The notes under the pieces were generated by a model, which was given only the letters and a program-made list of their open reading frames with translations, ran no database searches and had not been told where the DNA came from. The position numbers and the translations under genes are program-made. Positions 27,901-37,422 of a stretch of DNA of 64,000 bases are shown one piece after another (position 1 is the first letter of the stretch; each line of letters begins with the position of its first letter). Origin of the DNA: JAGOCV01 sp049445855 (GTDB lineage Bacteria > Pseudomonadota > Gammaproteobacteria > Burkholderiales > Burkholderiaceae_C). The stretch covers positions 186,001 through 250,000 of the forward strand of contig NZ_JBMSDV010000001.1 of NCBI RefSeq assembly GCF_049445855.1. The letters are read 5' to 3'.

Positions 27901-28405
27901 GATAAGGAGCGCACCGGGCCAAGGCACGACGGTGCGCCTCGTTTTCGCTGCGGCGGGCACGGATTTGCCCGCGCCCAGCCCCGCGGAGCAGGTGCGGCAC
28001 GCACGGGTACTGCGTATCCTGGTCATCGACGACGATCCGCTGCTTCAGCAGTCCATCGCCGCGCTCCTGGAGGTGGACGAGCACGAAGCGATGTGCGCGG
28101 GGAGCGGACCCGAGGGCATCGCGCACCTGCAGGAAAGCCTCGCGCCGGATGGTCGCAACTTCGACGCCGTCATCACGGATCTGGGGATGCCCGGGATGGG
28201 CGGCTATGAAGTGGCCGCGGCGGCCAAGCAGCTCGCACCCGCTTTGCCCGTCATCCTGCTGACCGGCTGGGGCCAGCGCCTGATCGACGATGGGACGCTG
28301 CCCCCGAATGTCGATCGCGTGCTGAACAAGCCACCCAAACTTGCCATCTTGCGTGGTGCGCTGGCCGATCTGGTGCCGGATCGGAAAGGAGACGTCGATG
28401 CTTGA
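24977..28405 (+). CDS. Hybrid sensor histidine kinase (sensor, HAMP, PAS, GAF, kinase, receiver)
   Basis: Very large hybrid kinase of 1142 residues with a strong AAAGGGG ribosome site. In order: TM1 (about 18-36); a periplasmic dCache-type sensor (about 40-335); TM2 (about 336-360, LSLAIVTIVAMAAALFATGLI); HAMP; a coiled coil (ALREANAALERRVQERTAEL); PAS (about 450-565, NTAAVIYVKDLDGRFVLVNE); GAF (about 575-735). HisKA follows with H776 (SGIAHDINNAISPVSVYVESL), then an ATPase (NLVLNAVDAMPHGG, DSGIGMDEE, GTGLGLAM). The C-terminal receiver has phospho-acceptor D1068 (VITDLGMPGMGG). The receiver implies an HPt step, and an HPt gene is divergently adjacent. The stop overlaps the next gene. Confidence 0.9.
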   Translation: MGAKGGIGRFPGFRNASLRTRLAVVTVVCVALPMMVSTWMDVAHTRSHDFNALKSLLDARTEQITHEFNSIHEGYLTATSRVARFSDVVQACLAAGRTAESVQRTTQILKIFPESDPNIRGAALIDGRGRVIASSDDSTVDADLGGYSAVRGALAGESRIYGIYVSPTNSGAVPSVAYLVPVKDAAGRTICATALWVRAQPFRAVIKSSSGLAGAGSYAVLFDAQGIRIAHSLDDSNLYHPAGELPPEELNQAVREARFGTRTRELLEDVLPFPDQFARSRSASPDHAWFEGLSPSNGLQNYGVARRLSAVPWTIFYMVPQQVVEAQAAQVAREKILLSLAIVTIVAMAAALFATGLIGPLRDLRNATLRLASDPGARAPVKQGDELGELAEAFNTMADRIQTQESALREANAALERRVQERTAELDMTVIRLQQEGERLVDAQDMVRENERLLHAIIDNTAAVIYVKDLDGRFVLVNERFLQVFRLERDQVIGKTDFDIVPAEAAVVIRQIDEEVARSPQPVLREESIPQDDGEHTYISVKSPLRDDEGLVTGVFGVSTDITERKRLESRQRAQLERLNLLDQITQRIGEREDLGSLYHTLCNTLEERFSLGLACVCHLSDEPGMLEVMTVGQLGQARAQAMGLATGSRLPIGDNGLSRCIGGQLVYEPELTRNAHEFPRRLAGAGFGSVVLSPLMSDSRVFGMLITARDATEGFGSNDCEFLRQLSSHVALASVHTRLYTDLRRAYEELRMTQQAVLQQERLSALGQMASGIAHDINNAISPVSVYVESLLETERGLSERARSQLQIIARSVDDVAATVARMREFYRTDTEDARAAVDLSETMRQVAELTRARWSDQALQAGQSIVLHTEVAGDTPPALAVATEVREALVNLVLNAVDAMPHGGSLRLRCGAQEHSRGHAGAYVEVIDSGIGMDEETRRRCLEPFFTTKGQRGTGLGLAMVYGIAQRNEADIEIRSAPGQGTTVRLVFAAAGTDLPAPSPAEQVRHARVLRILVIDDDPLLQQSIAALLEVDEHEAMCAGSGPEGIAHLQESLAPDGRNFDAVITDLGMPGMGGYEVAAAAKQLAPALPVILLTGWGQRLIDDGTLPPNVDRVLNKPPKLAILRGALADLVPDRKGDVDA

Positions 28406-29534
28406 GATCGAGACCGCACGGCCCCCACCCCGGGTCCTGGTCGTCGACGACGAGCCGGCGGTGTTGCGATCGCTCTGCGACGTGCTGGAGGTACGGGGCT
28501 TGCAGGTCGAAGGCCGCACCGATGCAGGAGAAGCATTGGCCTTGCTCAGGCCGCAGACCTGGGATCTGTTGCTCTGCGATCTTTCGATGCCGGGCATCGA
28601 CGGCATGGAACTCGTGCGCCGCGCGCTGGTCATCGACCCTGATCTTGCGTGCGTCATGATCACGGGGCACGCAAGCGTGGACAACGCAGTGCAAGCCATG
28701 CGCGCCGGTGCTGTGGACTACCTGGAAAAGCCCCTTCGCCTCTCAATAGCCATGCCAGTGATCGAGCGTGCGCTGGAGATTCGTCATTTGCGGCGCGTGA
28801 AAGCCGAGCTTGAAGCAACCGTTCGCACACAAATGGACGAACTGCGCCAGGCCAACGCCGATCTGAACAGCTTCGCGCATTCCGTTTCGCACGATCTCCG
28901 CGCTCCGCTGCAAGCCATCGATGGTTTCAGCCGATTACTGGAGGCCAGGGAGACAACGCAATCGGACGAAAGGAGCCTGCATTTCCTGAGCCGCATCCGC
29001 AGCAGCGTCAAACAGATGGGCGAACTGATCGAAGGCCTGCTTCTGCTTTCCCGTTTGGGACGCACCGCGATCGACAGGCACGCCGTCGACCTGTCGGCGA
29101 TGGGAAATGACATCGTCAGCTTCCTCCGCGAAGCGAGCCTGGACCATGGGGCCACATTCGATATCGATCCAGAACTACCGGCAGTCCAGGCGGATGCGAC
29201 GTTGCTGCGGCAGGTGCTGGTGAACCTCATGTCCAATGCCTGCAAGTTTTCTTCCAAAGTCACACAGCCACGGGTGCAACTCGGTTGGGATTCCGCCACG
29301 TCTCCACACACGTTCTTTGTGCGTGACAACGGTACGGGATTCGATTCGGCCCGGGCCAATGAAATCTTCGAGCCCTTCCAGCGCCTGCACCCGCAATCCG
29401 AATTCGCCGGTGTCGGCCTTGGGCTGTCCATCGTGGCTCGGATCATCGCCAGGCATGGAGGAACGATTCACGCAGAGTCATCCCCAGGGCAAGGCGCTTG
29501 TTTCCGCTTCACGCTGTCCGGAGCGCACGAGTAG
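28398..29534 (+). CDS. Receiver-histidine kinase fusion protein
   Basis: The start at MLEIETARPP has an AAAGGAGA site and overlaps the hybrid kinase by 8 bases. The 378-residue soluble protein has an N-terminal receiver (D17-D18, D61 in LLLCDLSMPGIDG, K111 in EKPLRL), a short coiled coil (about 130-155), HisKA with H165 (SVSHDLRAPLQAIDGFSRLL) and an ATPase (NLMSNACKFSS, DNGTGFD, GVGLGLSI). Receiver-first kinases of this layout are common in phytochrome-like and chemotaxis-like relays and are controlled by phosphorylation of their receiver. Translational coupling implies it works with the upstream hybrid kinase. Confidence 0.88.
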   Translation: MLEIETARPPPRVLVVDDEPAVLRSLCDVLEVRGLQVEGRTDAGEALALLRPQTWDLLLCDLSMPGIDGMELVRRALVIDPDLACVMITGHASVDNAVQAMRAGAVDYLEKPLRLSIAMPVIERALEIRHLRRVKAELEATVRTQMDELRQANADLNSFAHSVSHDLRAPLQAIDGFSRLLEARETTQSDERSLHFLSRIRSSVKQMGELIEGLLLLSRLGRTAIDRHAVDLSAMGNDIVSFLREASLDHGATFDIDPELPAVQADATLLRQVLVNLMSNACKFSSKVTQPRVQLGWDSATSPHTFFVRDNGTGFDSARANEIFEPFQRLHPQSEFAGVGLGLSIVARIIARHGGTIHAESSPGQGACFRFTLSGAHE

Positions 29535-29800
29535 GAGCAGGGCGCGTCCGGTCCGGTTTTCGCGACACGTACTCATCGCACCTGAAGCCCGATTTTCTGG
29601 AACCGCCGCTCTACTTCATCCGCGCATCTACTGCGTTTCCGGCTGATGCGTCTTCCATGAACGGTGGCGAGCTCCAGACCCCATGTGCTCGCGTCTCCAA
29701 CAGCACAAATCGCAAGCCATCGTTGCAAAGGGACTCGCGCAGGAATCGTTCGGTCAAAGAGAAAAGCCGCACCAAGAATTTGCATCTCGAAGCGGCTTCT
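29535..29800. other. Intergenic region without a convincing gene
   Basis: About 270 bases between the receiver-kinase stop and the tRNA terminator. I find no ORF with plausible coding character, no strong promoter and no known RNA. A direct or inverted match AAGCCGC ... GCGGCTT (29764-29770 and 29792-29798) forms a weak wide-loop hairpin beside the terminator and might contribute to termination of the plus-strand operon. Confidence 0.5.
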
Positions 29801-29828
29801 AAAAAAAGTCCTTTGAAATCAAAGGACT
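29801..29828 (-). terminator. Rho-independent terminator downstream of tRNA-Ser
   Basis: On the minus strand AGTCCTTTGA pairs perfectly with TCAAAGGACT (10-bp stem, two-base centre), followed by a run of seven T residues (A-run at 29801-29807 on the plus strand). It lies four bases beyond the tRNA 3' end, so it ends the cysS-to-tRNA transcription run. Confidence 0.9.
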
Positions 29829-29831
29829 GGA

Positions 29832-29924
29832 TGGCGGAAACGGAGGGATTCGAACCCTCGATGCGGCTCTACACCGCATACTCCCTTAGCAGGGGAGCAC
29901 CTTCGGCCTCTCGGTCACGTTTCC
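29832..29924 (-). tRNA. tRNA-Ser (anticodon GCU)
   Basis: Class II tRNA with a long variable arm. The acceptor stem GGAAACG pairs with CGTTTCC. The D-arm region (TGACCGAGAGGCCGAAGGTGC), anticodon stem CTCCC/GGGAG with loop CTGCTAA (anticodon GCT) and T-arm GAGGGTTCGAATCCCTC are all present. The discriminator base is G and CCA is encoded. It reads serine codons AGC and AGU. It is the last gene in the lysC run, followed by a perfect terminator. Confidence 0.96.
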
Positions 29925-29936
29925 TGAAAGGCGTGA

Positions 29937-31205
29937 TTATGCCTGAGCCTGCTCGAGATCGAAAGCCTTGTGCAGGGTGCGCACGGCCAGCTCCAGGTAC
30001 TTCTCGTCGATGACGACGGAGGTCTTGATCTCGGAGGTGGAGATCATCTGGATGTTGATGCCCTCTTCCGACAGCGCGCGGAACATCTTGCTGGCGATGC
30101 CCACGTGGCTGCGCATGCCGATGCCGACGATGCTGACCTTGCAGATCTTGGTGTCGCCGACAACCTCGGCCGCACCGAGTGCGGGCAGCACCTTGTCCTT
30201 GAGCAGGTCAACGGCCTTGGCATAGTCGTTGCGGCTGACAGTGAAGCTGAAGTCAGTCTTGCCGTCCTTGCTGATGTTCTGGATGATCACATCGACTTCG
30301 ACGTTGGCATCTGCCACTGCGCCGAGGATCTGGTACGCGATGCCCGGCTTGTCGGGCACGCCCAGCACGGAGATTTTGGCTTCGTCGCGGGTGAACGCGA
30401 TACCGGATACGACGGCTTGTTCCATCTTTTCGTCTTCCTCAAAAGTGATCAGGGTGCCGGACTTGGCTTCCGCGTCAATGTCGATGTCCCATTCGGTGAA
30501 GCTGGACAGCACGCGCAGCGGCACCTTGTACTTGCCTGCGAATTCCACCGAGCGGATCTGCAGCACCTTGGAGCCGAGTGATGCCATTTCCAGCATTTCC
30601 TCGAAGCTCACGGTGGACAGGCGGCGCGCTTCGGGCACGACGCGCGGGTCGGTCGTGTAGACGCCATCGACGTCGGTGTAGATCAGGCACTCGTGCGCCT
30701 TCATCGCAGCGGCCACGGCCACTGCCGAGGTATCGCTGCCGCCGCGGCCCAGCGTGGTGATGTTGCCCTCATCGTCCACGCCCTGGAAGCCGGTGATGAT
30801 GACCACGCGCCCGGCCGCGAGGTCGGCACGCACGCGCACGTCGTCGATGCTTTCGATGCGTGCCTTCGTGTAGGCCTTGTTGGTCTTGATGGGAACCTGC
30901 CAGCCGGCGTAGCTGACCGACTGCAGCCCTTCGGCCTGCAGCGCAATGGCCAGCAAGGCCGACGAGGCCTGCTCGCCGGTGGAAGCCAGCATGTCGAGTT
31001 CGCGGCCGTAGGCGTCACCAGGTTTGGCGGGTGCGAGTTCCTTGGCCAGGCCGAGCAGGCGGTTGGTTTCGCCGCTCATGGCGCTGGGCACCACCACCAT
31101 CTGGTGGCCGGCACGCACCCACTTGGCGACACGCTTGGCGACATTGCGGATGCGCTCGGTCGAGCCCATCGACGTGCCGCCGTATTTATGAACGATCAAT
31201 GCCAT
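29937..31205 (-). CDS. lysC: Aspartate kinase
   Basis: First enzyme of the aspartate pathway (Lys, Thr, Met, diaminopimelate), phosphorylating L-aspartate. The start at MALIVHKYGGTSMGSTERIR gives 422 residues, the usual length of monofunctional alpha-type aspartokinases. A longer upstream frame exists but lacks homology-like sequence. The kinase domain (1-250) includes VVVPSAMSGETNRLL, ITGFQGVDDEGNITTLGRGGSD and TDVDGVYTTDPR. Two ACT domains (about 265-420) contain SVLGVPDKPGIAYQILGAVA and KVSIVGIGMRSHVGIASKM, the feedback-sensing part. It lies between tilS and tRNA-Ser. Confidence 0.96.
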   Translation of the reverse strand: MALIVHKYGGTSMGSTERIRNVAKRVAKWVRAGHQMVVVPSAMSGETNRLLGLAKELAPAKPGDAYGRELDMLASTGEQASSALLAIALQAEGLQSVSYAGWQVPIKTNKAYTKARIESIDDVRVRADLAAGRVVIITGFQGVDDEGNITTLGRGGSDTSAVAVAAAMKAHECLIYTDVDGVYTTDPRVVPEARRLSTVSFEEMLEMASLGSKVLQIRSVEFAGKYKVPLRVLSSFTEWDIDIDAEAKSGTLITFEEDEKMEQAVVSGIAFTRDEAKISVLGVPDKPGIAYQILGAVADANVEVDVIIQNISKDGKTDFSFTVSRNDYAKAVDLLKDKVLPALGAAEVVGDTKICKVSIVGIGMRSHVGIASKMFRALSEEGINIQMISTSEIKTSVVIDEKYLELAVRTLHKAFDLEQAQA

Positions 31206-31330
31206 CGGGAAAATGGAAATGGAGAATGAAAGAAGCTTGAAAACCTGGTGGGCAAAGGCGGTGATGCTGCCTGGCCCCGAGGCGGCCCCTGAGCCAGCGC
31301 CCGCGGTACGGGCCGGCCGGGTGGATCCGG

Positions 31331-32317
31331 TCAAACCGGTTGATTGTACCAAGCCAGAATATCGCCTTCGCGCTGGGCGAACCCGGGGCCGAGCCGGATG
31401 TGGATGCGGTGTCCTCGCGTGGTGCAGGCATCGATCTGGTCGAGCAGCTCTTCCATCTGCGCTGCGCTGGCACCGCACTGATGGCGCGCGCGCAACCAGT
31501 GCCGCAACAGATTGGCCTGCCGCTCGCGCGGAAGCTGGCGCAAGCCGGCAATGCGCGGCGGGTCGCCCACGCTACGCAGATCGTCCTGCGCCAGCGCCGC
31601 GAGCAGTTGCTGCGCCTGCGCCGCGTGCCGCGCCGACCGCACGAACGTGTCGCGGAACTGCGGAAAGACTTCTTCCAGTACGGGGAGCAGCCGTGCACGG
31701 ATGCGGTTGCGCGTGAATGCAATGTTGGTGTTGGTCGGATCGTCGATGTACGCAACGTCCTCTTTCCGCAACCAGTCGCGGATGTCTGCAGCGCGTACGC
31801 CCAGCAAAGGCCGGTGGAATTGCACCCCGTGCCGCTCGAACGACGGTGCCATGGATGCAAGACCCGGCAGTCCTGCGCCGCGGCTCAACGCCAGCAGCAA
31901 TGTTTCCACTTGGTCGTCTGCATGCTGGGCCAGCAGCACCCCGGTTGCGTTGGCCTGCAACGCAAGACGGGAGAGCGCCGTGTAGCGGGCAATGCGTGCG
32001 GCCTCTTCGGGGCTTTCACCGGTCGCATGCCGCGCATCGACGCGCTCGGCGTGAAAGGCAATGCCATGGGCAGCACAGAATTCACGCGCATGCGACTCGA
32101 AACCGTTCGCTGCCGGTTGCAGTTGATGGTTGACGTGCAGCGCCGACACCTGACCAGGCCACAAGGCAGCAGCAGCCAGCAACAAGGCGGTGGAATCAGC
32201 GCCGCCGCTGTACGCGACGGCCAGCGGCATGGGCAGCGCCACAGAGCCCTGCCAGACCGACAGGGCCTGCGCGCAGGGGTTACCTGATTTCGGCCTTGGT
32301 GTCGGTGAAGCGGCCAT
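31331..32317 (-). CDS. tilS: tRNA(Ile)-lysidine synthase
   Basis: N-type ATP pyrophosphatase that converts the wobble cytidine of tRNA-Ile(CAU) to lysidine. The 328 residues carry the P-loop SGGADS at 37-42, [14 protein letters not shown], and [21 protein letters not shown], all TilS hallmarks, followed by [20 protein letters not shown] and [13 protein letters not shown]. It is shorter than the E. coli enzyme and lacks a clear second C-terminal domain, as in many shorter TilS proteins. The start overlaps the accA 3' end by 38 bases; there is a later in-frame ATG just before the P-loop, but it would truncate the first strand. Confidence 0.93.
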   Translation of the reverse strand: MAASPTPRPKSGNPCAQALSVWQGSVALPMPLAVAYSGGADSTALLLAAAALWPGQVSALHVNHQLQPAANGFESHAREFCAAHGIAFHAERVDARHATGESPEEAARIARYTALSRLALQANATGVLLAQHADDQVETLLLALSRGAGLPGLASMAPSFERHGVQFHRPLLGVRAADIRDWLRKEDVAYIDDPTNTNIAFTRNRIRARLLPVLEEVFPQFRDTFVRSARHAAQAQQLLAALAQDDLRSVGDPPRIAGLRQLPRERQANLLRHWLRARHQCGASAAQMEELLDQIDACTTRGHRIHIRLGPGFAQREGDILAWYNQPV

Positions 32318-33257
32318 AGCTCTGCAGGCGTTCGTAGCGCCGCTCGAGCAGTTCGCGCGTCTTCAGGTCGGTCACCTGACGCCAGGCGTCGCCCAGCGCG
32401 CGCTTGAGGAAGGCCGCCATCTGCTTGTGGTCGCGATGGGCACCGCCTACCGGCTCGTTCACGATCTTGTCCACCAGACCCAACGCCTTGAGGCGGTGCG
32501 CCGTGATGCCCAGCGCCTCGGCAGCCTCCTGGGCTTTCTCGCTGGTCTTCCAGAGGATGGACGCACAGCCTTCAGGGCTGATGACGGAATAGACAGAGTA
32601 CTGCAGCATCAGGACCTGATCCGCCACGCTGATCGCCAACGCGCCGCCGGAGCCGCCTTCGCCGATGATGGTGGTGATGATCGGCACTTCGAGCTGCGCC
32701 ATCTCGAAGATGTTGCGGCCGATGGCTTCGGACTGGCCACGCTCCTCGGCGTCGATGCCGGGGTATGCGCCGGGCGTGTCGACAAAGGTGAACACAGGCA
32801 GCTTGAACTTCTCGGCCGTCTTCATGAGCCGCAACGCCTTGCGGTAGCCCTCGGGCTTGCTCATGCCGAAATTGCGCAGACCGCGCTCCTTCGTGTCGCG
32901 CCCCTTCTGGTGACCGAGCACCATGCAGGCGTTGCCGTTGAAGCGCGCGAGGCCGCCGACGATGGACAGGTCATCGGCGAAATGGCGGTCGCCGTGCATC
33001 TCGACGAAGTCAGTGAAGATTTCGTGGATGTAGTCCAGCGTGTAAGGACGCTCGGCATGGCGTGCGATCTTGGTGATCTGCCACGGCGAGAGGTCGCTGT
33101 AGATGTCTTTCGTGAGCTGCTGGCTCTTCTTGGCGAGCTGGTCGATCTCTTCCGAGATGTCCACCGCCGATTCGTTCTGGACGTAGCGCAGCTCTTCGAT
33201 CTTGGCTTCGAGTTCAGCGATGGGCTGCTCGAAGTCGAGGAATGTTTTCTTGGCCAA
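32280..33257 (-). CDS. accA: Acetyl-CoA carboxylase carboxyltransferase subunit alpha
   Basis: Alpha half of the carboxyltransferase of acetyl-CoA carboxylase, the committed step of fatty acid synthesis. No ATG fits; the family N terminus [22 protein letters not shown] follows a TTG preceded by AGGAGA at a good distance, so I take TTG as the start (325 residues, usual length). Motifs include [55 protein letters not shown] and [11 protein letters not shown]. It is in the run cysS-(AlkA-like)-accA-tilS-lysC. Confidence 0.95.
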   Translation of the reverse strand: MAKKTFLDFEQPIAELEAKIEELRYVQNESAVDISEEIDQLAKKSQQLTKDIYSDLSPWQITKIARHAERPYTLDYIHEIFTDFVEMHGDRHFADDLSIVGGLARFNGNACMVLGHQKGRDTKERGLRNFGMSKPEGYRKALRLMKTAEKFKLPVFTFVDTPGAYPGIDAEERGQSEAIGRNIFEMAQLEVPIITTIIGEGGSGGALAISVADQVLMLQYSVYSVISPEGCASILWKTSEKAQEAAEALGITAHRLKALGLVDKIVNEPVGGAHRDHKQMAAFLKRALGDAWRQVTDLKTRELLERRYERLQSYGRFTDTKAEIR

Positions 33258-33321
33258 CGACGTTTCTCCTGGGCTCTGGGACGCTGCGGCCATCCGCTGG
33301 CACCCCCTGCTCGCACACTGC

Positions 33322-33966
33322 TCAGTAAGCCACCGGCAACGGGTCGAGCGACCGCCAAATATACCAAGTTGCCACGCTGCAGTACGGTTGCCAGGCTTCG
33401 GCCACTTCGCGGGCATCGCTGCGGCTGACCGGATCACCCGAAAAGTAGCTCTTGCTGATACCGCTGATCAAGCCGACATCGTCCAGTGGCAGCACGTTGG
33501 GCCGCATCAGGTGGAAGATGAGGAACATCTCCGCCGTCCAGCGGCCGATGCCGCGGATGGCCACCAGTTCGGCAATGATGGCTTCGTCGTCCATCGCGTT
33601 CCACTGGCTGACGTGGATGGCCCCGCTGTCGAAATGCAACGCGAGGTCCACCAGGTACTCGATCTTGCGGGCCGACAGACCGGCGGCCCGCATGTCGTCC
33701 ACCTTGAGCTTGAGCACGGCAGACGGCGTCATGCGGCGCGGCAGCCTGGCGAACCTGTCCCACACCGCCTGCGCGGCCTTCACCGAAATCTGCTGGCCCA
33801 CGATGCTGCGTGCCAGCGTGGTGAACGCATCGCCGCGCGACTGCAGGCAGGCGTCGCCGAACTCGGGGATCAGGCGCTTCATCACCCGGTCCTTCTTCAT
33901 GAGGTGGCGGCAGGCCTCCTCCCAGTAGTCGGGGACGACGAGAACCGGCTCCTTCGCACCCGCCAT
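33322..33966 (-). CDS. DNA-3-methyladenine glycosylase, AlkA-like (HhH-GPD family)
   Basis: Base-excision repair glycosylase of 214 residues that removes alkylated bases. It shows the helix-hairpin-helix and GPD region: [22 protein letters not shown], then [20 protein letters not shown] (the hairpin) and [10 protein letters not shown], where the second Asp is the likely catalytic residue. It lacks the N-terminal domain of E. coli AlkA, like the shorter MAG-type enzymes. One base separates it from the cysS stop, so it is cotranscribed with cysS. Confidence 0.9.
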   Translation of the reverse strand: MAGAKEPVLVVPDYWEEACRHLMKKDRVMKRLIPEFGDACLQSRGDAFTTLARSIVGQQISVKAAQAVWDRFARLPRRMTPSAVLKLKVDDMRAAGLSARKIEYLVDLALHFDSGAIHVSQWNAMDDEAIIAELVAIRGIGRWTAEMFLIFHLMRPNVLPLDDVGLISGISKSYFSGDPVSRSDAREVAEAWQPYCSVATWYIWRSLDPLPVAY

Positions 33967-33967
33967 G

Positions 33968-35341
33968 TCAGCCGCGCTCCCAGGTCGTGCCGGTTGGTGA
34001 GTCCTTCAGGACCACGCCCTGCTCCAGCAATGCCTTGCGGATGCGGTCGGCCTCGGCAAAATCCTTCGCCTGCTTGGCTGCGACACGCAGGTCGATCTGC
34101 TTGCGGATTGCCGCTTCGTCCAGGCCTGCACCGGCCTGGAGAAATGCTTTCGGGTCGCCCTGCAGGATGCCCAGGCAGCCGCCGAGCGCGCGCAGCAGGC
34201 CCGACAGTTGCGGCGAGGCGCTCTTGTTCACTTCGGTCGCGAGTTCGAACAGCACGGCCACGGCGTCGGGCGTGCCGAAGTCCTCGTCCATCGCAGCCTT
34301 GAAGCGTGCGGCGTAGGGGTCCATCCAGTTGATGGTGACCACGGCAGGACGCACCGAATCGAGCGCCGTGTACAGGCGCTTGAGCGCGGCCCGTGCGTCG
34401 GCGAGGTGCACGTCGCTGTAGTTCAGTGGACTGCGGTAGTGCGCACGCACGACGAAGAAACGGATGGTCTCCGCGTCGAACTCTTTCAGCACGTCGCGGA
34501 TGGTGAAGAAGTTGCCCAGGCTCTTGGACATCTTCTCGTTGTCCACGTTGATGAAGCCGTTGTGCATCCAGGTGCGTGCCAGTTGCCGGCCACTGGCCCC
34601 TTCGCTCTGGGCGATCTCGTTTTCGTGGTGGGGGAACTGCAGGTCGGCGCCGCCGCCATGGATGTCGAAGCTCTCACCGAGCAATTCGCAACTCATGGCC
34701 GAGCATTCGATGTGCCAGCCAGGGCGGCCCGGGCCGAACTGGCTCGGCCACTTCACCTCGTCGGGCTCGGTGGGCTTGGCGCTCTTCCAGAGCACGAAGT
34801 CCAGGGGGTCTTCCTTGCCGTCGAGCACGGCCACGCGTTCGCCCGCATGCAGTTCGTCGAGCGACTTGCCGCTGAGCTTGCCGTAGCCCTTGAATTTGCG
34901 CACGGGGTAGTTCACGTCGCCGCTGTCCACGCGATAGGCCAGTCCGTTCTTCTCGAGCCTGCCGATCATGTCCAGCATCTGCGGGACGAACTCGGTGGCG
35001 CGCGGCTCGTGCGTGGGCCGCTCGATGCCCAGCGCGTCGGCATCGGCATGCAGTGCCTGCACCATACGGTTGGTCAGCGAGCGGATGGACTCGCCGTTCT
35101 CCACAGCGCGGCGGATGATCTTGTCGTCGATGTCGGTGATGTTGCGCACGTAGGTGACGCGCAGGCCCGAGAGCCGGAGCCAGCGCTGAACCACGTCGAA
35201 TGCGATCATGGAACGCGCATGGCCGAGATGGCAATAGTCGTACACGGTCATGCCGCACACATACATGCGCACATGCCCCGGCTCCAACGGTGAAAAGTCC
35301 TCCATGGCACGCGTGAGCGTGTTGTAGATGCGCAGGGTCAT
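33968..35341 (-). CDS. cysS: Cysteinyl-tRNA synthetase
   Basis: Class I aminoacyl-tRNA synthetase, 457 residues from [16 protein letters not shown]; an upstream extension of the frame is not conserved-looking. The catalytic signatures are the first zinc-binding cysteine in [11 protein letters not shown], the HIGH-type HLGHAR, a second zinc site in [13 protein letters not shown] with [18 protein letters not shown], and KMSKSLGN. The C-terminal anticodon domain ends with [20 protein letters not shown], the usual Cys-tRNA synthetase tail. It is the first gene of the minus-strand run and divergent from a TPR gene. Confidence 0.97.
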   Translation of the reverse strand: MTLRIYNTLTRAMEDFSPLEPGHVRMYVCGMTVYDYCHLGHARSMIAFDVVQRWLRLSGLRVTYVRNITDIDDKIIRRAVENGESIRSLTNRMVQALHADADALGIERPTHEPRATEFVPQMLDMIGRLEKNGLAYRVDSGDVNYPVRKFKGYGKLSGKSLDELHAGERVAVLDGKEDPLDFVLWKSAKPTEPDEVKWPSQFGPGRPGWHIECSAMSCELLGESFDIHGGGADLQFPHHENEIAQSEGASGRQLARTWMHNGFINVDNEKMSKSLGNFFTIRDVLKEFDAETIRFFVVRAHYRSPLNYSDVHLADARAALKRLYTALDSVRPAVVTINWMDPYAARFKAAMDEDFGTPDAVAVLFELATEVNKSASPQLSGLLRALGGCLGILQGDPKAFLQAGAGLDEAAIRKQIDLRVAAKQAKDFAEADRIRKALLEQGVVLKDSPTGTTWERG

Positions 35342-35456
35342 GAACGGTAGGGAAACGGGGGATGCCGTGCAGGAGGTCGTACCCCCTCGGCTACAATCCG
35401 CCGCAGTATATAGCCCCCTGTTCGGGCTTGTCACCGCACCAGAGCAAAGAGGCTTT

Positions 35457-36026
35457 ATGAAGCAAGCATGTGTTCCGTCGGTTACCTCCACACCGGTTTC
35501 CGTGCGCCGTCTCGGCGCAGCACTCGCGGTTTGCGCGCTGCTGTGGACGGGTGCCGTTCATGCAGATGAATACGGCGACGTCAACCAGTTGCTCAAGTCC
35601 GGCAAGTATTCCGAGGCGCTGAACAAGGCAGACATGTTCCTCGCGAGCAAGTCGCGCGATCCGCAGATGCGCTTCCTGAAAGGCGTCATCCTCACCGAAA
35701 TGGGCCGCCCGGTCGATGCGGTGAATGCGTTCCAGGCGCTCACGCAGGACTACCCCGAGCTGCCCGAGCCCTACAACAACCTGGCAGCGCTGTATGCGCA
35801 GCAGAACCAGCTGGACAAGGCGCGCGCCGCGCTCGAAATGGCCGTGCGCATCAACCCCAACTACGCCGTGGCACACGAAAATCTGGGTGACGTGTATGCG
35901 CGTCTGGCCAGCCAGTCGTACAACAAGGCTTTACAGCTGGATACGAGCAGCACCGCGCTGCCTGCGAAACTCACAGCTGTGCGTAGCGTGCTCAATCCGC
36001 CGTCGCGCACCGCCGCCAGGAAATAA
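35457..36026 (+). CDS. Periplasmic or secreted tetratricopeptide-repeat protein
   Basis: Start taken at [10 protein letters not shown], with an AAAGAGG site upstream (189 residues). A long signal peptide ends near AVHADEYG (cleavage about residue 36-38). The mature part has about three TPR units: [53 protein letters not shown], and [39 protein letters not shown] at 35392-35397 could be the -10 element. TPRs mediate protein contacts; the partner is unknown. The following cyclophilin gene suggests an envelope-folding neighbourhood. Confidence 0.82.
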   Translation: MKQACVPSVTSTPVSVRRLGAALAVCALLWTGAVHADEYGDVNQLLKSGKYSEALNKADMFLASKSRDPQMRFLKGVILTEMGRPVDAVNAFQALTQDYPELPEPYNNLAALYAQQNQLDKARAALEMAVRINPNYAVAHENLGDVYARLASQSYNKALQLDTSSTALPAKLTAVRSVLNPPSRTAARK

Positions 36027-36131
36027 CGCTTTCGAGGCCTGTCGAGGCTTCTGCCTGAAGGACGAAGCGGGCTTGACCCAATTCGTCCGTATCGTTCACT
36101 CCGCCCAACGAGGCATACACGAGGCATACGC

Positions 36132-36854
36132 ATGGTTCAATCTTCCGCATCCCGATCTTTCGACACGGCCCGCAGCACCGGCCGCCGCGCGCTGCTGGCC
36201 GTGGCCGCACTCGCGCTCGCCTTGCCGATGGCTGCATCGCCCGCATTCGCACAGGCCAAGGCACCGCGCGTGAAGTTCGTCACCAGCGCCGGCGAGTTCG
36301 TGATGGAGGTCTATCCCGACAAGGCGCCCAAGACGGTCGCCAACTTCCTGCAGTACGTGAGCGACAAGCACTACGACGGCACGGTTTTCCACCGCGTCAT
36401 CGGCAACTTCATGATCCAGGGTGGCGGCTATGACGCGTCGTACACCGAGAAGAAGACGCGGCCGCCCGTGATGCACGAAGGCCGCGAATCGCTGGCTGCC
36501 GGCCTGCGCAACGAGGTCGGCACTGTCGCCATGGCGCGCACCAACGACCCGAACTCTGCGTCGGCCCAGTTCTTCGTGAACGTCAAGGACAATGCCTTCC
36601 TCGACCCGACGCCGATCCCGCCGGGCGACCCGGTGCCGCGCTTCGAATACCAGGGTCGCGTGTATGAAAACACACCGCGCGCGAACCTGCTGGCCGCACC
36701 GCAGCTGTACGGTTACACCGTGTTTGGCCGCATCGTCAGCGGCATGGACGTCGTCAACAAGATCAAGGACACGCCTACAGGCGCGGGCGGTCCCTTCCCC
36801 TCCGACGTGCCCAGGACGCCCGTCGTCATCCGTTCAGCCACCCTGCTGAAATAA
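36132..36854 (+). CDS. Periplasmic peptidyl-prolyl cis-trans isomerase (cyclophilin)
   Basis: Cyclophilin-type isomerase of 240 residues with a cleavable signal peptide ([23 protein letters not shown], cut near residue 40). The fold motifs are [18 protein letters not shown] (active-site Arg and Phe), [19 protein letters not shown] and [19 protein letters not shown]. An insertion around [28 protein letters not shown] makes it longer than cytoplasmic cyclophilins. It helps prolyl folding in the periplasm. It is directly followed by a cytoplasmic paralogue. Confidence 0.9.
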   Translation: MVQSSASRSFDTARSTGRRALLAVAALALALPMAASPAFAQAKAPRVKFVTSAGEFVMEVYPDKAPKTVANFLQYVSDKHYDGTVFHRVIGNFMIQGGGYDASYTEKKTRPPVMHEGRESLAAGLRNEVGTVAMARTNDPNSASAQFFVNVKDNAFLDPTPIPPGDPVPRFEYQGRVYENTPRANLLAAPQLYGYTVFGRIVSGMDVVNKIKDTPTGAGGPFPSDVPRTPVVIRSATLLK

Positions 36855-36870
36855 CGAAAAGAGAGCCACC

Positions 36871-37377
36871 ATGAGCAACCCGAAAGTCGAACTGCACATC
36901 CGCAACCACGGCGTCATCACCCTCGAACTCGACGCAGACAAGGCGCCCAAGAGCACGGCCAACTTCCTGGCCTATGTGAACAAGGGCCACTACGACAACA
37001 CGATCTTCCACCGTGTGATCCCCGGCTTCATGGTGCAGGGCGGCGGTTTCGAACCCGGCATGAACCAGAAGCCGACCGATGCGCCGATCGAGAACGAGGC
37101 CAACAACGGCCTGAAGAACGACAACTACACCGTGGCCATGGCCCGCACGCAGGCACCGCATTCGGCGTCCGCGCAGTTCTTCATCAACGTGTCCGACAAC
37201 GGCTTCCTGAACCACACGGCGCCCTCCATCCAGGGCTGGGGCTATGCGGTGTTCGGCAAGGTCGTCTCCGGCACGGAAGTGGTGGACAAGATCAAGGGCG
37301 TGAAAACCGGCCGCAAGGGCTTCCACGACGACGTGCCGAACGAAGACGTGGTCATCGACAAGGCCGTCGCAATCTGA
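36871..37377 (+). CDS. ppiB: Cytoplasmic peptidyl-prolyl cis-trans isomerase B
   Basis: Compact cyclophilin of 168 residues without a signal peptide: [52 protein letters not shown], and [19 protein letters not shown] are canonical. It starts 16 bases after the periplasmic cyclophilin stop with an AAGAGAG site, so the two were probably duplicated or kept as a pair for two compartments. Confidence 0.94.
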   Translation: MSNPKVELHIRNHGVITLELDADKAPKSTANFLAYVNKGHYDNTIFHRVIPGFMVQGGGFEPGMNQKPTDAPIENEANNGLKNDNYTVAMARTQAPHSASAQFFINVSDNGFLNHTAPSIQGWGYAVFGKVVSGTEVVDKIKGVKTGRKGFHDDVPNEDVVIDKAVAI

Positions 37378-37422
37378 CGCACGGCGGGTGACGGCACTGC
37401 GCCCCGATGTCGCGGCTCATTC

